Both the position numbers and the translations under genes were made by a program. The notes beneath the pieces are model-generated. The model had not been told where the DNA came from. It ran no database searches and saw nothing but the letters and a program-made list of their open reading frames with translations. This document shows positions 56,730 through 64,000 of a stretch of 64,000 nt of DNA, piece after piece. Source of the stretch: Croceicoccus mobilis (GTDB taxonomy: Bacteria > Pseudomonadota > Alphaproteobacteria > Sphingomonadales > Sphingomonadaceae); NCBI RefSeq assembly GCF_001661965.1, contig NZ_LYWZ01000027.1, positions 124,001 to 188,000 on the forward strand, written 5' to 3'. Position 1 is the first letter of the stretch. Each line of letters begins with the position of its first letter.

Positions 56730-57832
56730 GCGCCGCCCCCTGCCATCAGCTCTTTCACATGGATCGCCATCATCCGTTCCTCGTCCGTCGGGATCACCAG
56801 CACCTGAAACGCGGGCAGGAACGACAGCCGCGCCACCACCGCATCGCGCACGCTGGCCGCGTTTTCGCCAATGCCCGCGGTAAAGACCAGCGCATCCAGC
56901 CCACCCATCGAAACCGCCATGCGGCCAGCAAATTGCGCGATCCTCAGGGCAAAGACATCAAGCGCGAACTGCGCCTGGCGGTCATTGCTCTGGATCAAGG
57001 CGGCGACATCGTTGGTCAGGCCCGACAGCCCCTTCAGCCCGCTTTCGTGATAAAGCACGTGGTCGATTGCCTCGGCATCCATGCCGCGCCGCATCAGCAT
57101 GGTAACAGCGCCCGGATCGATCGCCCCGCACCGCGTGCCCATGGGCAGGCCATCAAGCGCGGTCATGCCCATGGATGTATCGACGCTTTGCCCGCCCACC
57201 ATCGCGCACATGCTGGCCCCGTTGCCCAGATGCGCAGCGACCACCCGGCCCCGCGCGATGCCAGGATGATCGGCACGCAGGCGGCGGGCGATCCATTCAT
57301 AGGAAATTCCGTGAAAGCCATAGCGCCTGAAGCCTTCGTCACGCAGGCGCTGCGGCAAGGGCATGGTGGTGAAAAGCGGATCCTGCCCGGCATGGAAACC
57401 CGTATCGAAACAGGCAATGTCCAGCGCATCGGGCAGCAGCGCGCGCGATGCCTCTACCGCTTCCAGATTGTGCGGCTGGTGCAGGGGCGCCAGCGGCACC
57501 AGCTCGGCCAGAGCCGCCATCACATCGTCGTCGATAGCGACAGGTGCCGCAAAGCTTGTGCCGCCATGCACGATGCGATGCGCGATGGCGGTGACCTGCC
57601 AGTCGTCGTCATGCCGGTCGATGCAATCCAGAACCGCGGCCAGCGCCGCGTGATGGTCGCCGCCCATTGGCTGCGCGGGCGCGGCATCTTCGGGGACGGA
57701 GAGCGCAAGTTTCGCATCCCCGCCGATCCCCGTGACCTTCCCCGCCAGCAAAACCGACAGGTCATCCACGGCGAAAGCCTGGAATTTAAGGCTCGACGAG
57801 CCTGCGTTGAGCGTGAGGATCGCCTGTGTCAT
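56717..57832 (-). CDS. ackA: Acetate/propionate kinase
   Basis: A 371-residue ASKHA kinase with MTQAILTLNAGSSSLKFQAF, VHGGTSF, FDTGFH, RYGFHGISYEWIARRL, VVAAHLGNGASMCAM and FTAGIGENAASVRDAV. It interconverts acetyl phosphate and acetate with ATP, or similarly propionate. The length is somewhat below the usual 400. A phosphotransacetylase gene is not in the window. First gene of the ackA-fabI-ATPase operon. Confidence 0.95.
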   Translation of the reverse strand: MTQAILTLNAGSSSLKFQAFAVDDLSVLLAGKVTGIGGDAKLALSVPEDAAPAQPMGGDHHAALAAVLDCIDRHDDDWQVTAIAHRIVHGGTSFAAPVAIDDDVMAALAELVPLAPLHQPHNLEAVEASRALLPDALDIACFDTGFHAGQDPLFTTMPLPQRLRDEGFRRYGFHGISYEWIARRLRADHPGIARGRVVAAHLGNGASMCAMVGGQSVDTSMGMTALDGLPMGTRCGAIDPGAVTMLMRRGMDAEAIDHVLYHESGLKGLSGLTNDVAALIQSNDRQAQFALDVFALRIAQFAGRMAVSMGGLDALVFTAGIGENAASVRDAVVARLSFLPAFQVLVIPTDEERMMAIHVKELMAGGGACAD

Positions 57833-58049
57833 TGGCGCTCCCCCGAATGCTTTGCAATGATGCATGGCATGGCGGTCATGGGCCCCTTCCCGAAACACGC
57901 GGGCAGAGCATATCGCCGCGCCATGCTGCGGCGCAACAGCCTATTCGCCGATAAAACGGAATCCCTCGCCAGCCCGACCGGATCGCGCATAAAGATACGG
58001 CGTCGCTCCCACCGGGTGCGACGCCGTCATCATGCGCATGAAAGATGGC

Positions 58050-58229
58050 TCAATGGGCGAGTTCACCCTCACAGGCGCGGATGCGATTGTCTATGCGATC
58101 GATCTGGCGTTCGAGACGCTTGGCATCGGTGACATCACCAATGTCATGCGCCATCGCCAGCATGTGCTCGGCTTCGCTGCGGTAATACCTCAGCCCGTCG
58201 AGCATATAGCTCTTCAGAATATCTGCCAC
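58050..58229 (-). CDS. Small helical protein downstream of ackA region, unknown
   Basis: A 59-residue protein from a GTG at 58229, preceded by AGGAGAG. It is charged and helical (ILKSYMLDGLRYYRSEAEHMLAMAHDI ... KRLERQIDRIDNRIRACEGELAH). The longer frame upstream (basic, arginine-rich) is probably leader. It could be a regulator or a remnant; no family was recognised. An overlapping + frame exists but lacks a ribosome site. Confidence 0.5.
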   Translation of the reverse strand: MADILKSYMLDGLRYYRSEAEHMLAMAHDIGDVTDAKRLERQIDRIDNRIRACEGELAH

Positions 58230-58367
58230 GGCCTCTCCTCCGTTTCCTTTTCGGCGCCTGTTGCGACGCTCTATCCGGCGCCTTTTCGACGCTCGGGGGT
58301 CTTCTAACAAAGAACGGCACCTATCACAAAGGATAAGAGGCAGGGCGCTATTTAAATAGGATCGAAC

Positions 58368-59747
58368 TCACGAAGACAAATCATATTGCTTCATCAAGTC
58401 ATAAAGTGTCGGACGTGAAATCCCCAACATACGCGCGGTCGAAGAAATATTGCCCTCCGTCCTTGCAAGTGCATGGCGAATCACCTTTCTGTCCGCCTGC
58501 TCGCGCGCGGCTTTCAGGTTCAGCGCCTGTGCCAGCTCCTCACCCGGCTCGGCAAGGTCGAGATCCTCGGCGCAGACCAGCCGTCCCTCGGCCATGATGA
58601 CGGCGCGCTTCACCCTGTTTTCCAGCTCGCGCACATTGCCCGGCCAGTGCCAGCTGTCGATCGCGGCCAGTCCGTCGGCGGCAAAGCCCTTGACCTGCGG
58701 GTTCATCTCGGCGGCAAAGCGGTGCAGGAAATGCCGCGCCAGCAGCGGCACATCGCCTGCGCGCTCGGCCAGCGGGGGGACCTGCACGATGACTTCGGCA
58801 AGGCGGTAATAAAGGTCTTCGCGGAAGGCCCCGTTCGCAACCATCGCGGCCAGATCGCGGTTCGTGGCGCACACGATGCGCGCATCGATGGGGATGGCCC
58901 GCGCCGACCCCATCCGCTCCACCGCCCGGTTTTCGATAAAGCGCAGCAGACGCGCCTGTGCGCTGGCGGACATGTCGCCCAATTCGTCAAGGAAGAGCGT
59001 GCCGCCATCCGCCATCTCGATCCGCCCCTCTCGGGTCGAATTCGCCCCCTCGAACGCGCCCTCGGCATAGCCGAACAATTCCTGCTCCAGCAGGGTTTCG
59101 GGAATGGCGGCGCAATTGATGGCAATGAATGGCGCACGGGCGCGCAGGCTTGCACTGTGCAGCCCGCGGGCCAGCAATTCCTTGCCCGTCCCGCTTGCGC
59201 CCAGCAGCATGACCGAAACATCGGCGGGCGCGACGCGCTCCACGGTGCGGGCGCAGCGGATCATCTCGGGCGCGGCAGTAACAATGCTGCCCAGCACGGT
59301 CGCATCCTCACCCGCGCGTGCGGCAAGGCGGCGGTTCTCCGCCTCCAGCCCGGCAAGATGCAGCGCGCGCCGCACGATCAGGGCCAGTTCCTCGATCTTC
59401 ACCGGCTTGCGATAGAAATCATAGGCCCCGCGCCCGATCGCCAGCATCGCGCTTTCAGGCGCGTTGTGCCCGCTGGCCACGATAACCTTGGTATCGGGTT
59501 TCAGCGCCATGATGGCATCCAGCACCGCAAAGCCCTCGCTTGTCCCATCGGGATCTGGCGGCAGGCCAAGGTCCAATGTCACCACCTCGGGCTCATGCTG
59601 GCGCAGCGCGGCGATCGCGCTTTCGCGGTCGCCCACGCAGGTGACGTCGAAATCCTCCCACGCCCATTTCAGCTGCGTGGCAAGGCCGGGGTCATCCTCG
59701 ACGACCAGCAGTTTCGGCTTATCGGCCATGTCGGGTTTCGCGGCCAT
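58368..59747 (-). CDS. prsR: PrsR, sigma-54-dependent PEP-CTERM-type response regulator
   Basis: A 459-residue regulator: receiver (about 11-130) with EDD and Asp59, AAA+ domain (about 150-380) with Walker A GASGTGKE and Walker B GTLFLDELGD, and a Fis-type HTH at the C-terminus (NISSTARMLGISRPTLYDLM). The loop normally reading GAFTGA is GAFEGA (230-235). PrsR with PrsK is the regulatory pair associated with PEP-CTERM/exosortase exopolysaccharide loci. Its ATG shares one base with the prsK stop. Confidence 0.9.
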   Translation of the reverse strand: MAAKPDMADKPKLLVVEDDPGLATQLKWAWEDFDVTCVGDRESAIAALRQHEPEVVTLDLGLPPDPDGTSEGFAVLDAIMALKPDTKVIVASGHNAPESAMLAIGRGAYDFYRKPVKIEELALIVRRALHLAGLEAENRRLAARAGEDATVLGSIVTAAPEMIRCARTVERVAPADVSVMLLGASGTGKELLARGLHSASLRARAPFIAINCAAIPETLLEQELFGYAEGAFEGANSTREGRIEMADGGTLFLDELGDMSASAQARLLRFIENRAVERMGSARAIPIDARIVCATNRDLAAMVANGAFREDLYYRLAEVIVQVPPLAERAGDVPLLARHFLHRFAAEMNPQVKGFAADGLAAIDSWHWPGNVRELENRVKRAVIMAEGRLVCAEDLDLAEPGEELAQALNLKAAREQADRKVIRHALARTEGNISSTARMLGISRPTLYDLMKQYDLSS

Positions 59748-61852
59748 CAGGCCACCTCTTTGCGCATGTCGGAGGGTTTTTGCAGATCGGCCGGTGCGGC
59801 ATGGGCAAGCGGCAGCCAGATGGTGAAACGGGTCCCCTCGCCCTCGCGCGATACGACATCGATGCGCCCGCCCATGGCGCGCACCATCTCGCGCGCTTCA
59901 TAGGCGCCGATACCGAACCCGTCGGGCTTGGTCGAGACAAAGGGGGCGAACAGCTGGGAGCGGACGAATTCCGCCGACATGCCGCTGCCCCGGTCGGCAA
60001 TTTCGATGCCGGCATGGCTGTCGGTGCGCTGGAACCGGATCTCGATCGGCGCGCTGGCGTGGCTGGCGTCGATCGCGTTCTGCACGAGATGGCGCAGCAC
60101 CTGCTCCAGCGCCTCGCGGTCGGCCCTGACCTGCATTTCGCCGCCAGCGCCCACCCTGACCCGCCCCGAATAGGGAAGCTGGCCAAACAGCTGTTCCGCC
60201 AGAGCATGAGGTGAGAGCGATGCACGCTGCCCCTCTATCCGCGCGCCATAGCGGGAAAGCCGGGCCAGCAGCCCCTCCATCCGGCTGGTCGCATTGCGCA
60301 GGGTCACCAGCATATCCGCGCGAAAGGCCGGGTTCTCCATGTGCTTTTCGGCATTGGATACGGTGAGGCCCAGCTGGCTCGCCAGGTTCTTGATGTCGTG
60401 CATGACAAAGGCCATGCGGCGATTGAATTCGTCGAAACGCGCCGCCTCCAGCAAAGCGCGCTGGGCGTTGTGCTCGAACAGATGCGCGGCCAGTTGCTGG
60501 CTGATGATGCGCAGGAGGTCATTGTCCTCCCAGTCCAGCGCGCGGGCATAGGCAGGACGCGCCAGCACGACGGCCCCTGCCATGCGGTTTTCCAGCAGCA
60601 GCGGGACCACGGCCCATGCACGCACATCCTCTATCAGCCAGCGCGGCATCTGGCGGGCCAGCCAGCCATCCTCTGCGCGCAGCGGATCGAGGGCGAGCAC
60701 GCCTTCGTGCTGCATCAGCGCGGCGATGGCGGCCTCATCCAGCGCCAGCGGCGGCACGTCCGCCTCTGCCCATTGCCAGCGGGCGGACAGGGCAAATCCG
60801 CCATCCTCCGCCGGTTCAAGCAAAAGCCCGCCGGGACTGTCGACGATCCCGGCCAGCGCCTGCACGGCGCGATGGCCCAGCGGTTCGGCATGGCCATCAT
60901 GCGCGCCCATCATCTGCGAAAAACGCAGCCATTCGAGGCGGTAGTCGAAGCGGTGCCGAAACAGGTTGCGTGTCAATGTCTCACGCACCAGCGAGCGAAG
61001 GCCCGGCGATGCGAGCAGCGCGGCAATCACCACCGCGATCAGCACGGCTAGGAACTGGCTGGCCGCGCCCATGTCGAGGTCGAGACCGCGAAGCAGCGCA
61101 TCGAGCGCGAACAGCCCGATCAGGTAGAAGCCGATCACCAGCAGCGACAGCGACTGGAAGGTGATTGACCGCGAAGGCTGAAAGCGCCTCTCGGGCCGCG
61201 CGATGCCGCCCAGGAACATCAGCGCCGCCACCACGCTCCACGTCAGGGCGCGCACGATCAGCATCGCCTGCGGCGCGCCGCCCAGCATATAGCTGAACGC
61301 ATGAAAATTGAGCTCCAGCCCCCATGCCAGCACCAAAGCGGCGCTCATGTGTCGCAGGCGCTCTCGCTGTTCGGGGCTGGCTCCGGCAAACAGATTGTGC
61401 AGCAGGACGAGAACGCCCACGGAAAACAGCATGCGGATCAGCGCGCCGACGCCCATGACCAGTTCGCGCGCTTCCTCTTGCTGAAACCATTCGGTCAGGA
61501 TCACGAGCGGCAATTGCGCGAATTCGGCGACGGCCAAGGCGAAAAGCACGGGGCGCAACGGGGCAAGGCCGGAATGCCGCCCATCGGCGGCAAACAGCGC
61601 GGCGATCAGCGCGAGGAACGAGAGATTCCTCAAGATCTCGACGAGCCATGCCACACGCGGATCGACCAGCGGCAGGCCGTTTGCCAATAATACCGCACCA
61701 CCTGTACCCAGCGCCGCAATCGTCAGCGCACGCGACGGCGCCCTGCGGCCGCGCTTCCACAACAGAACCGCCGCGCCAAGACAAATTGCCGCGGCCGCGC
61801 ACGAAGCCAGCGAGGTTAGCACCGTAAGCTCGAAAGGAAGGAACTGGGTCAT
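59747..61852 (-). CDS. prsK: PrsK, PEP-CTERM-type sensor histidine kinase
   Basis: A 701-residue kinase. The first 290 residues hold about eight hydrophobic helices, followed by a GAF-like domain (about 320-475), the H-box FVMHDIKNLASQLGL and a catalytic domain with LVQNAIDAS, DRGSGMSAEFV and GFGIGAYEARE. This architecture fits PrsK. AGGAG lies 8 nt upstream of the ATG at 61852. The exosortase and exopolysaccharide genes it would control are not in the window. Confidence 0.9.
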   Translation of the reverse strand: MTQFLPFELTVLTSLASCAAAAICLGAAVLLWKRGRRAPSRALTIAALGTGGAVLLANGLPLVDPRVAWLVEILRNLSFLALIAALFAADGRHSGLAPLRPVLFALAVAEFAQLPLVILTEWFQQEEARELVMGVGALIRMLFSVGVLVLLHNLFAGASPEQRERLRHMSAALVLAWGLELNFHAFSYMLGGAPQAMLIVRALTWSVVAALMFLGGIARPERRFQPSRSITFQSLSLLVIGFYLIGLFALDALLRGLDLDMGAASQFLAVLIAVVIAALLASPGLRSLVRETLTRNLFRHRFDYRLEWLRFSQMMGAHDGHAEPLGHRAVQALAGIVDSPGGLLLEPAEDGGFALSARWQWAEADVPPLALDEAAIAALMQHEGVLALDPLRAEDGWLARQMPRWLIEDVRAWAVVPLLLENRMAGAVVLARPAYARALDWEDNDLLRIISQQLAAHLFEHNAQRALLEAARFDEFNRRMAFVMHDIKNLASQLGLTVSNAEKHMENPAFRADMLVTLRNATSRMEGLLARLSRYGARIEGQRASLSPHALAEQLFGQLPYSGRVRVGAGGEMQVRADREALEQVLRHLVQNAIDASHASAPIEIRFQRTDSHAGIEIADRGSGMSAEFVRSQLFAPFVSTKPDGFGIGAYEAREMVRAMGGRIDVVSREGEGTRFTIWLPLAHAAPADLQKPSDMRKEVA

Positions 61853-61996
61853 GCTGCGCGCTCCTGCCGTATTGGCGCGCATTGCCGGTCACAGGGGGAT
61901 GAAGGGGAAGACAGGGGCTGCATCGATCATGATGCTATCCCCTCCATGGTAAACGCAGGGTAAAATCCGTGCGCCAAAGGCGGGCGATGAATAAAA

Positions 61997-62031
61997 GAAC
62001 GGGGACAGGCGCCGTTCGCCTGCCCCCGTTC
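61997..62031 (-). terminator. Terminator of the 62056-62340 gene
   Basis: A 15-bp stem with one mismatch (61997-62011 against 62017-62031) and a 5-nt loop; on the - strand it is followed by TTTTATTC. It lies 25 bp after the gene's stop codon. Confidence 0.85.
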
Positions 62032-62055
62032 ATGTCACTTTGCGCAGCGCGCGGG

Positions 62056-62340
62056 TTATTCTGCGATCTTGTCCGCTGCCGCATCGGCGGCACTGCCAAC
62101 GCTTTCAGCCGCATTGCCGACGCTGTCGGCTGCGCCCGCGATGGCGTTGTCCTTGGCGATTTCGGCTTCGCTGCCCTGCATCAGCACAAACGCGCCGATC
62201 AGCACCGCAATTACCAGCACGACCAAGATGATCCAGCCCGCACCGCCGCTGCGACGCGGTTCGGATTCGCGGATGATCTCGGTATGGGTATGGGTATTGC
62301 CGCTGGGCGTTTCCACCTCGGTAATGCGTTCTTCAGTCAT
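62056..62340 (-). CDS. Small single-pass membrane protein with alanine-rich tail
   Basis: A 94-residue protein. A hydrophilic N-terminus (TEERITEVETPSGNTHTHTEI) is followed by one membrane helix (about 34-54: AGWIILVVLVIAVLIGAFVLM) and an Ala/Asp/Ser amphipathic tail (GAADSVGNAAESVGSAADAAADKIAE) that resembles repeats of LEA-like or periplasmic linker helices. GGGGAA precedes the ATG. Function unknown; it lies beside prsK. Confidence 0.75.
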   Translation of the reverse strand: MTEERITEVETPSGNTHTHTEIIRESEPRRSGGAGWIILVVLVIAVLIGAFVLMQGSEAEIAKDNAIAGAADSVGNAAESVGSAADAAADKIAE

Positions 62341-62431
62341 GATATTCCCCTTATTCGTTACCAGGGAAACTCCTTGACTGGCATCGCGGTTCCGGCGGCG
62401 GCAATAGCAAGGCCCTTGCGCCCGCGCCGGG

Positions 62432-62491
62432 AATGGCCCCGAAAAAGCGAATGGCCCCGAAAAAGCGAATGGCGGGGTTGCCCCCGCCATT
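62432..62491 (-). terminator. Terminator with duplicated T-tract
   Basis: The hairpin AATGGCGGGG-TTGC-CCCCGCCATT (62468-62491) is followed on the - strand by CGCTTTTTCGG. That tail is duplicated: AATGGCCCCGAAAAAGCG occurs twice in tandem (62432-62449 and 62450-62467). It ends a - strand transcript, probably the small gene at 62533. Confidence 0.8.
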
Positions 62492-62532
62492 CAGCCTTAC
62501 TCAGATGATACCTGCCCGGTTACGAAAACCGT

Positions 62533-62697
62533 TCAGCCATTCATCAATGCGTCGATGGTGCGGCGAAAGCCGCGGTTGTTGCCATTGGCCGGGCTCTTTA
62601 CCGAAGCCAGCCAGTCGGCAATGTCACCATTACCATGGTTGTCATTAAGCGCATGTCCATGCGCTTCAGCATGCATCTGCTTCATTCTCGCCCTCAT
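62533..62697 (-). CDS. Possible small protein, unknown
   Basis: A 54-residue open frame (from ATG 62697) with a His/Asn-rich stretch (MKQMHAEAHGHALNDNHGNGDIADWL) and a basic C-terminus (GFRRTIDALMNG). It is supported by the strong terminator immediately downstream, but no ribosome site was found, and a longer upstream start (62805) exists. Its existence is uncertain. Confidence 0.4.
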   Translation of the reverse strand: MRARMKQMHAEAHGHALNDNHGNGDIADWLASVKSPANGNNRGFRRTIDALMNG

Positions 62698-62848
62698 TTT
62701 TTGTCCCGAGCGGATGGGTCGGAATTTTTCAGATCTGACAGCTATGTCAATAGTCCTGCGGTCGAACGAGAAAAACGAAATTTTGCCGATGAACTCTTGC
62801 AACACGGGGTTCTAAAATTGCCAACAACTGTCTATTCGCGAACGAGTA

Positions 62849-63484
62849 ATGCCGGACTTTGATCCCAAACTGAATACCGATTCGGGAATCACACAGCTAA
62901 GCAGCGCAGATTTGGGCGAATGGCGTGCTGCTGCCACGAATCTCGGCACAGCTTTGCCCGCCATCGGAGCATGCTGCGTCAGCCTGTCTGATGCCAATGC
63001 CAATGCCCGCATCGTGGCCGCACGCTCGGCGGGGCGGGCCGTGCTAGCCCTTGCCACGCGGGCACAGACGAGAGCGCGGCAAGCCGCTCTCAAGGCAGGG
63101 GCAAGCGAATTTCTGACAACCGGGCCGATCCTGCCTGCCGAATTGCTGGCGCGCGTGACCCTGCTGGCCACCGGCAGCGCCCTGCCTGACGGGCTGTCGC
63201 TTCGGGCCAGTCATCTGGAGATCGCGGACAAGGCCCATCCGCTGCAAGAGCGCGAGACTGCGATCATGGCGATGCTGATCGCGGCAAAGGGCGGTTTCGT
63301 CACGCATGAGTCGATGCTCACCCTTTGGGGAGAAAACGCCGATGACAGGCAATATCTGCGCGTCGCCATCGCCAAGCTGCGTAGACGGATAGAGCCGGAA
63401 CCCGATCTACCACGCTTTATTTTGAGCGAGCCTGGGATCGGCTATCGCATGGGCAATGGCATGGCCTGCACGCCGCCCGGCTGA
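62849..63484 (+). CDS. OmpR-type winged-helix regulator with degenerate receiver
   Basis: A 211-residue protein. Residues about 25-115 resemble the second half of a receiver (VLALATRAQTRARQAALKAGASEFLTTGP) but no phosphoacceptor Asp or conserved Lys is present. Residues about 120-205 are an OmpR/PhoB winged helix (HPLQERETAIMAMLIAAKGGFVTHESMLTLWGENADDRQYLRVAIAKLRRRI). It is likely regulated without phosphorylation. Its stop abuts the convergent permease stop. Confidence 0.75.
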   Translation: MPDFDPKLNTDSGITQLSSADLGEWRAAATNLGTALPAIGACCVSLSDANANARIVAARSAGRAVLALATRAQTRARQAALKAGASEFLTTGPILPAELLARVTLLATGSALPDGLSLRASHLEIADKAHPLQERETAIMAMLIAAKGGFVTHESMLTLWGENADDRQYLRVAIAKLRRRIEPEPDLPRFILSEPGIGYRMGNGMACTPPG

Positions 63485-64000
63485 TCACATGTAGAACACG
63501 ACCAGCAGCAGCGACAGCGTGGTCGCCATCAAAAGCACCAGCGGCACGCCCGTCCTCAGATAATCTGAGAAGCGGTAGTTCCCCTCCTCCATGATCAGCA
63601 TGTTGGTCTGATAGGCAATGGGCGTGGCGTAGCAAAGGTTGCAGCCGAACAGCACGGCCAGCACCATCGGCTCTGCCGGAATGCCCAGCGTGTTGGCGAT
63701 ATTAAAGGCGATAGGCGTGCCCACGGTGGCCGCTGCCGCGTTCGACGCGAAATTGGTGAGGATCGTGACGAATATCATGATCGCGGCCAGCACGGCAGCC
63801 GGCGGCAGGAACTGCAGGCCCGAGGCCATCAGCGCGCCCAGCCATTCCGCCGCCCCGCTTTCGAGAATCAGGCGGCCGACCGCGATGCTGGCCGCGACCA
63901 GCACGATGACATTGGCCGAAAGCGCCCGGCCCACGCGGTCGAATTTCACGCAGCCGGTCATGAACATCAGGATCGCCCCCCCCAGCGCGGCAATCGCGAT
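63485..64000 (-). CDS. SLC13/DASS-type permease (partial, N-terminus beyond window)
   Basis: The last 171 residues of a membrane permease with four or five hydrophobic segments. The SLC13-like signature ILTNFASNAAAATVGTPIAFNIAN (Asn-containing re-entrant motif) and ATPIAYQTNMLIMEEGNYRFSDYLRTGVPL are visible. Such proteins move sulfate, dicarboxylates or related anions. The frame continues beyond 64000. Confidence 0.85.
   Translation of the reverse strand: MAIAALGGAILMFMTGCVKFDRVGRALSANVIVLVAASIAVGRLILESGAAEWLGALMASGLQFLPPAAVLAAIMIFVTILTNFASNAAAATVGTPIAFNIANTLGIPAEPMVLAVLFGCNLCYATPIAYQTNMLIMEEGNYRFSDYLRTGVPLVLLMATTLSLLLVVFYM

Noticed and set aside
58032-58307. 91-residue + frame overlapping the small protein at 58050
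   Set aside because: No ribosome site, while the opposite GTG start at 58229 has AGGAGAG and gives a typical charged helical protein.
58473-59903. 476-residue + frame opposite prsR
   Set aside because: Antisense shadow of a clear AAA+ regulator.
61871-61886. Sigma-54 -24/-12 promoter near prsK
   Set aside because: TGGC and TTGC words are present but spaced two bases too close for the consensus.

Overview
This is a GC-rich chromosomal window from an alphaproteobacterium, most likely a sphingomonad (Sphingomonadales, possibly Erythrobacteraceae-like). The assignment is an inference. It rests on CpdR, GTTC-N7-GTTC LexA boxes, a dimeric eukaryote-type NADP isocitrate dehydrogenase, the split imuA-imuB/dnaE2 mutagenesis genes, a PEP-CTERM-type PrsK/PrsR two-component system and the consistently high GC at third codon positions. 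No insertion sequence, prophage, CRISPR array or rRNA operon was seen. The content looks like ordinary vertically inherited chromosome with a few accessory islands.

Layout. 0-12 kb: partial N-formylglutamate amidohydrolase, cpdR, tRNA-Val, quinone oxidoreductase, icd, a GNAT-nitrilase fusion, a small lipoprotein/membrane pair, and a Tat-exported molybdenum aldehyde oxidoreductase operon (paoABC type), then two tandem tRNA-Glu genes. 12-13.6 kb: a zinc-ribbon membrane protein and a Phd-like/PAS/PAS fusion behind an AT-rich leader. 13.9-23 kb: a complete phosphate-starvation locus in the order phoR, OprP-type porin, pstS, pstC, pstA, pstB, phoU, phoB, with recognisable Pho boxes before the porin and pstS. 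23-35.9 kb: a DNA-damage island with dnaE2, a UdgX-type protein, a partner radical SAM protein, imuB and imuA, with two perfect LexA boxes. A formate/nitrite-type transporter and a PhyH-type dioxygenase sit inside it.

36-53 kb: mainly housekeeping genes, including an NSS transporter, panB, a secreted serine hydrolase, apaG, an HWE histidine kinase, metZ, leuB, recO, a UbiK-like protein, katG, an M20 amidohydrolase and a flotillin/NfeD-like pair. 53-58 kb: a tightly overlapping ackA-fabI-P-type ATPase operon. 58-62 kb: prsK-prsR flanked by small proteins. 62-64 kb: an OmpR-like regulator with a degenerate receiver and the end of an SLC13-type permease.

How it works together. The Pho block links sensing (PhoR/PhoB/PhoU), outer-membrane entry (porin) and ABC uptake (PstSCAB). 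The SOS block probably couples damage-induced translesion synthesis (ImuA/ImuB/DnaE2) to uracil recognition (UdgX) and an uncharacterised radical SAM activity, all under LexA. Function calls come from reading motifs by eye. No database search was run.
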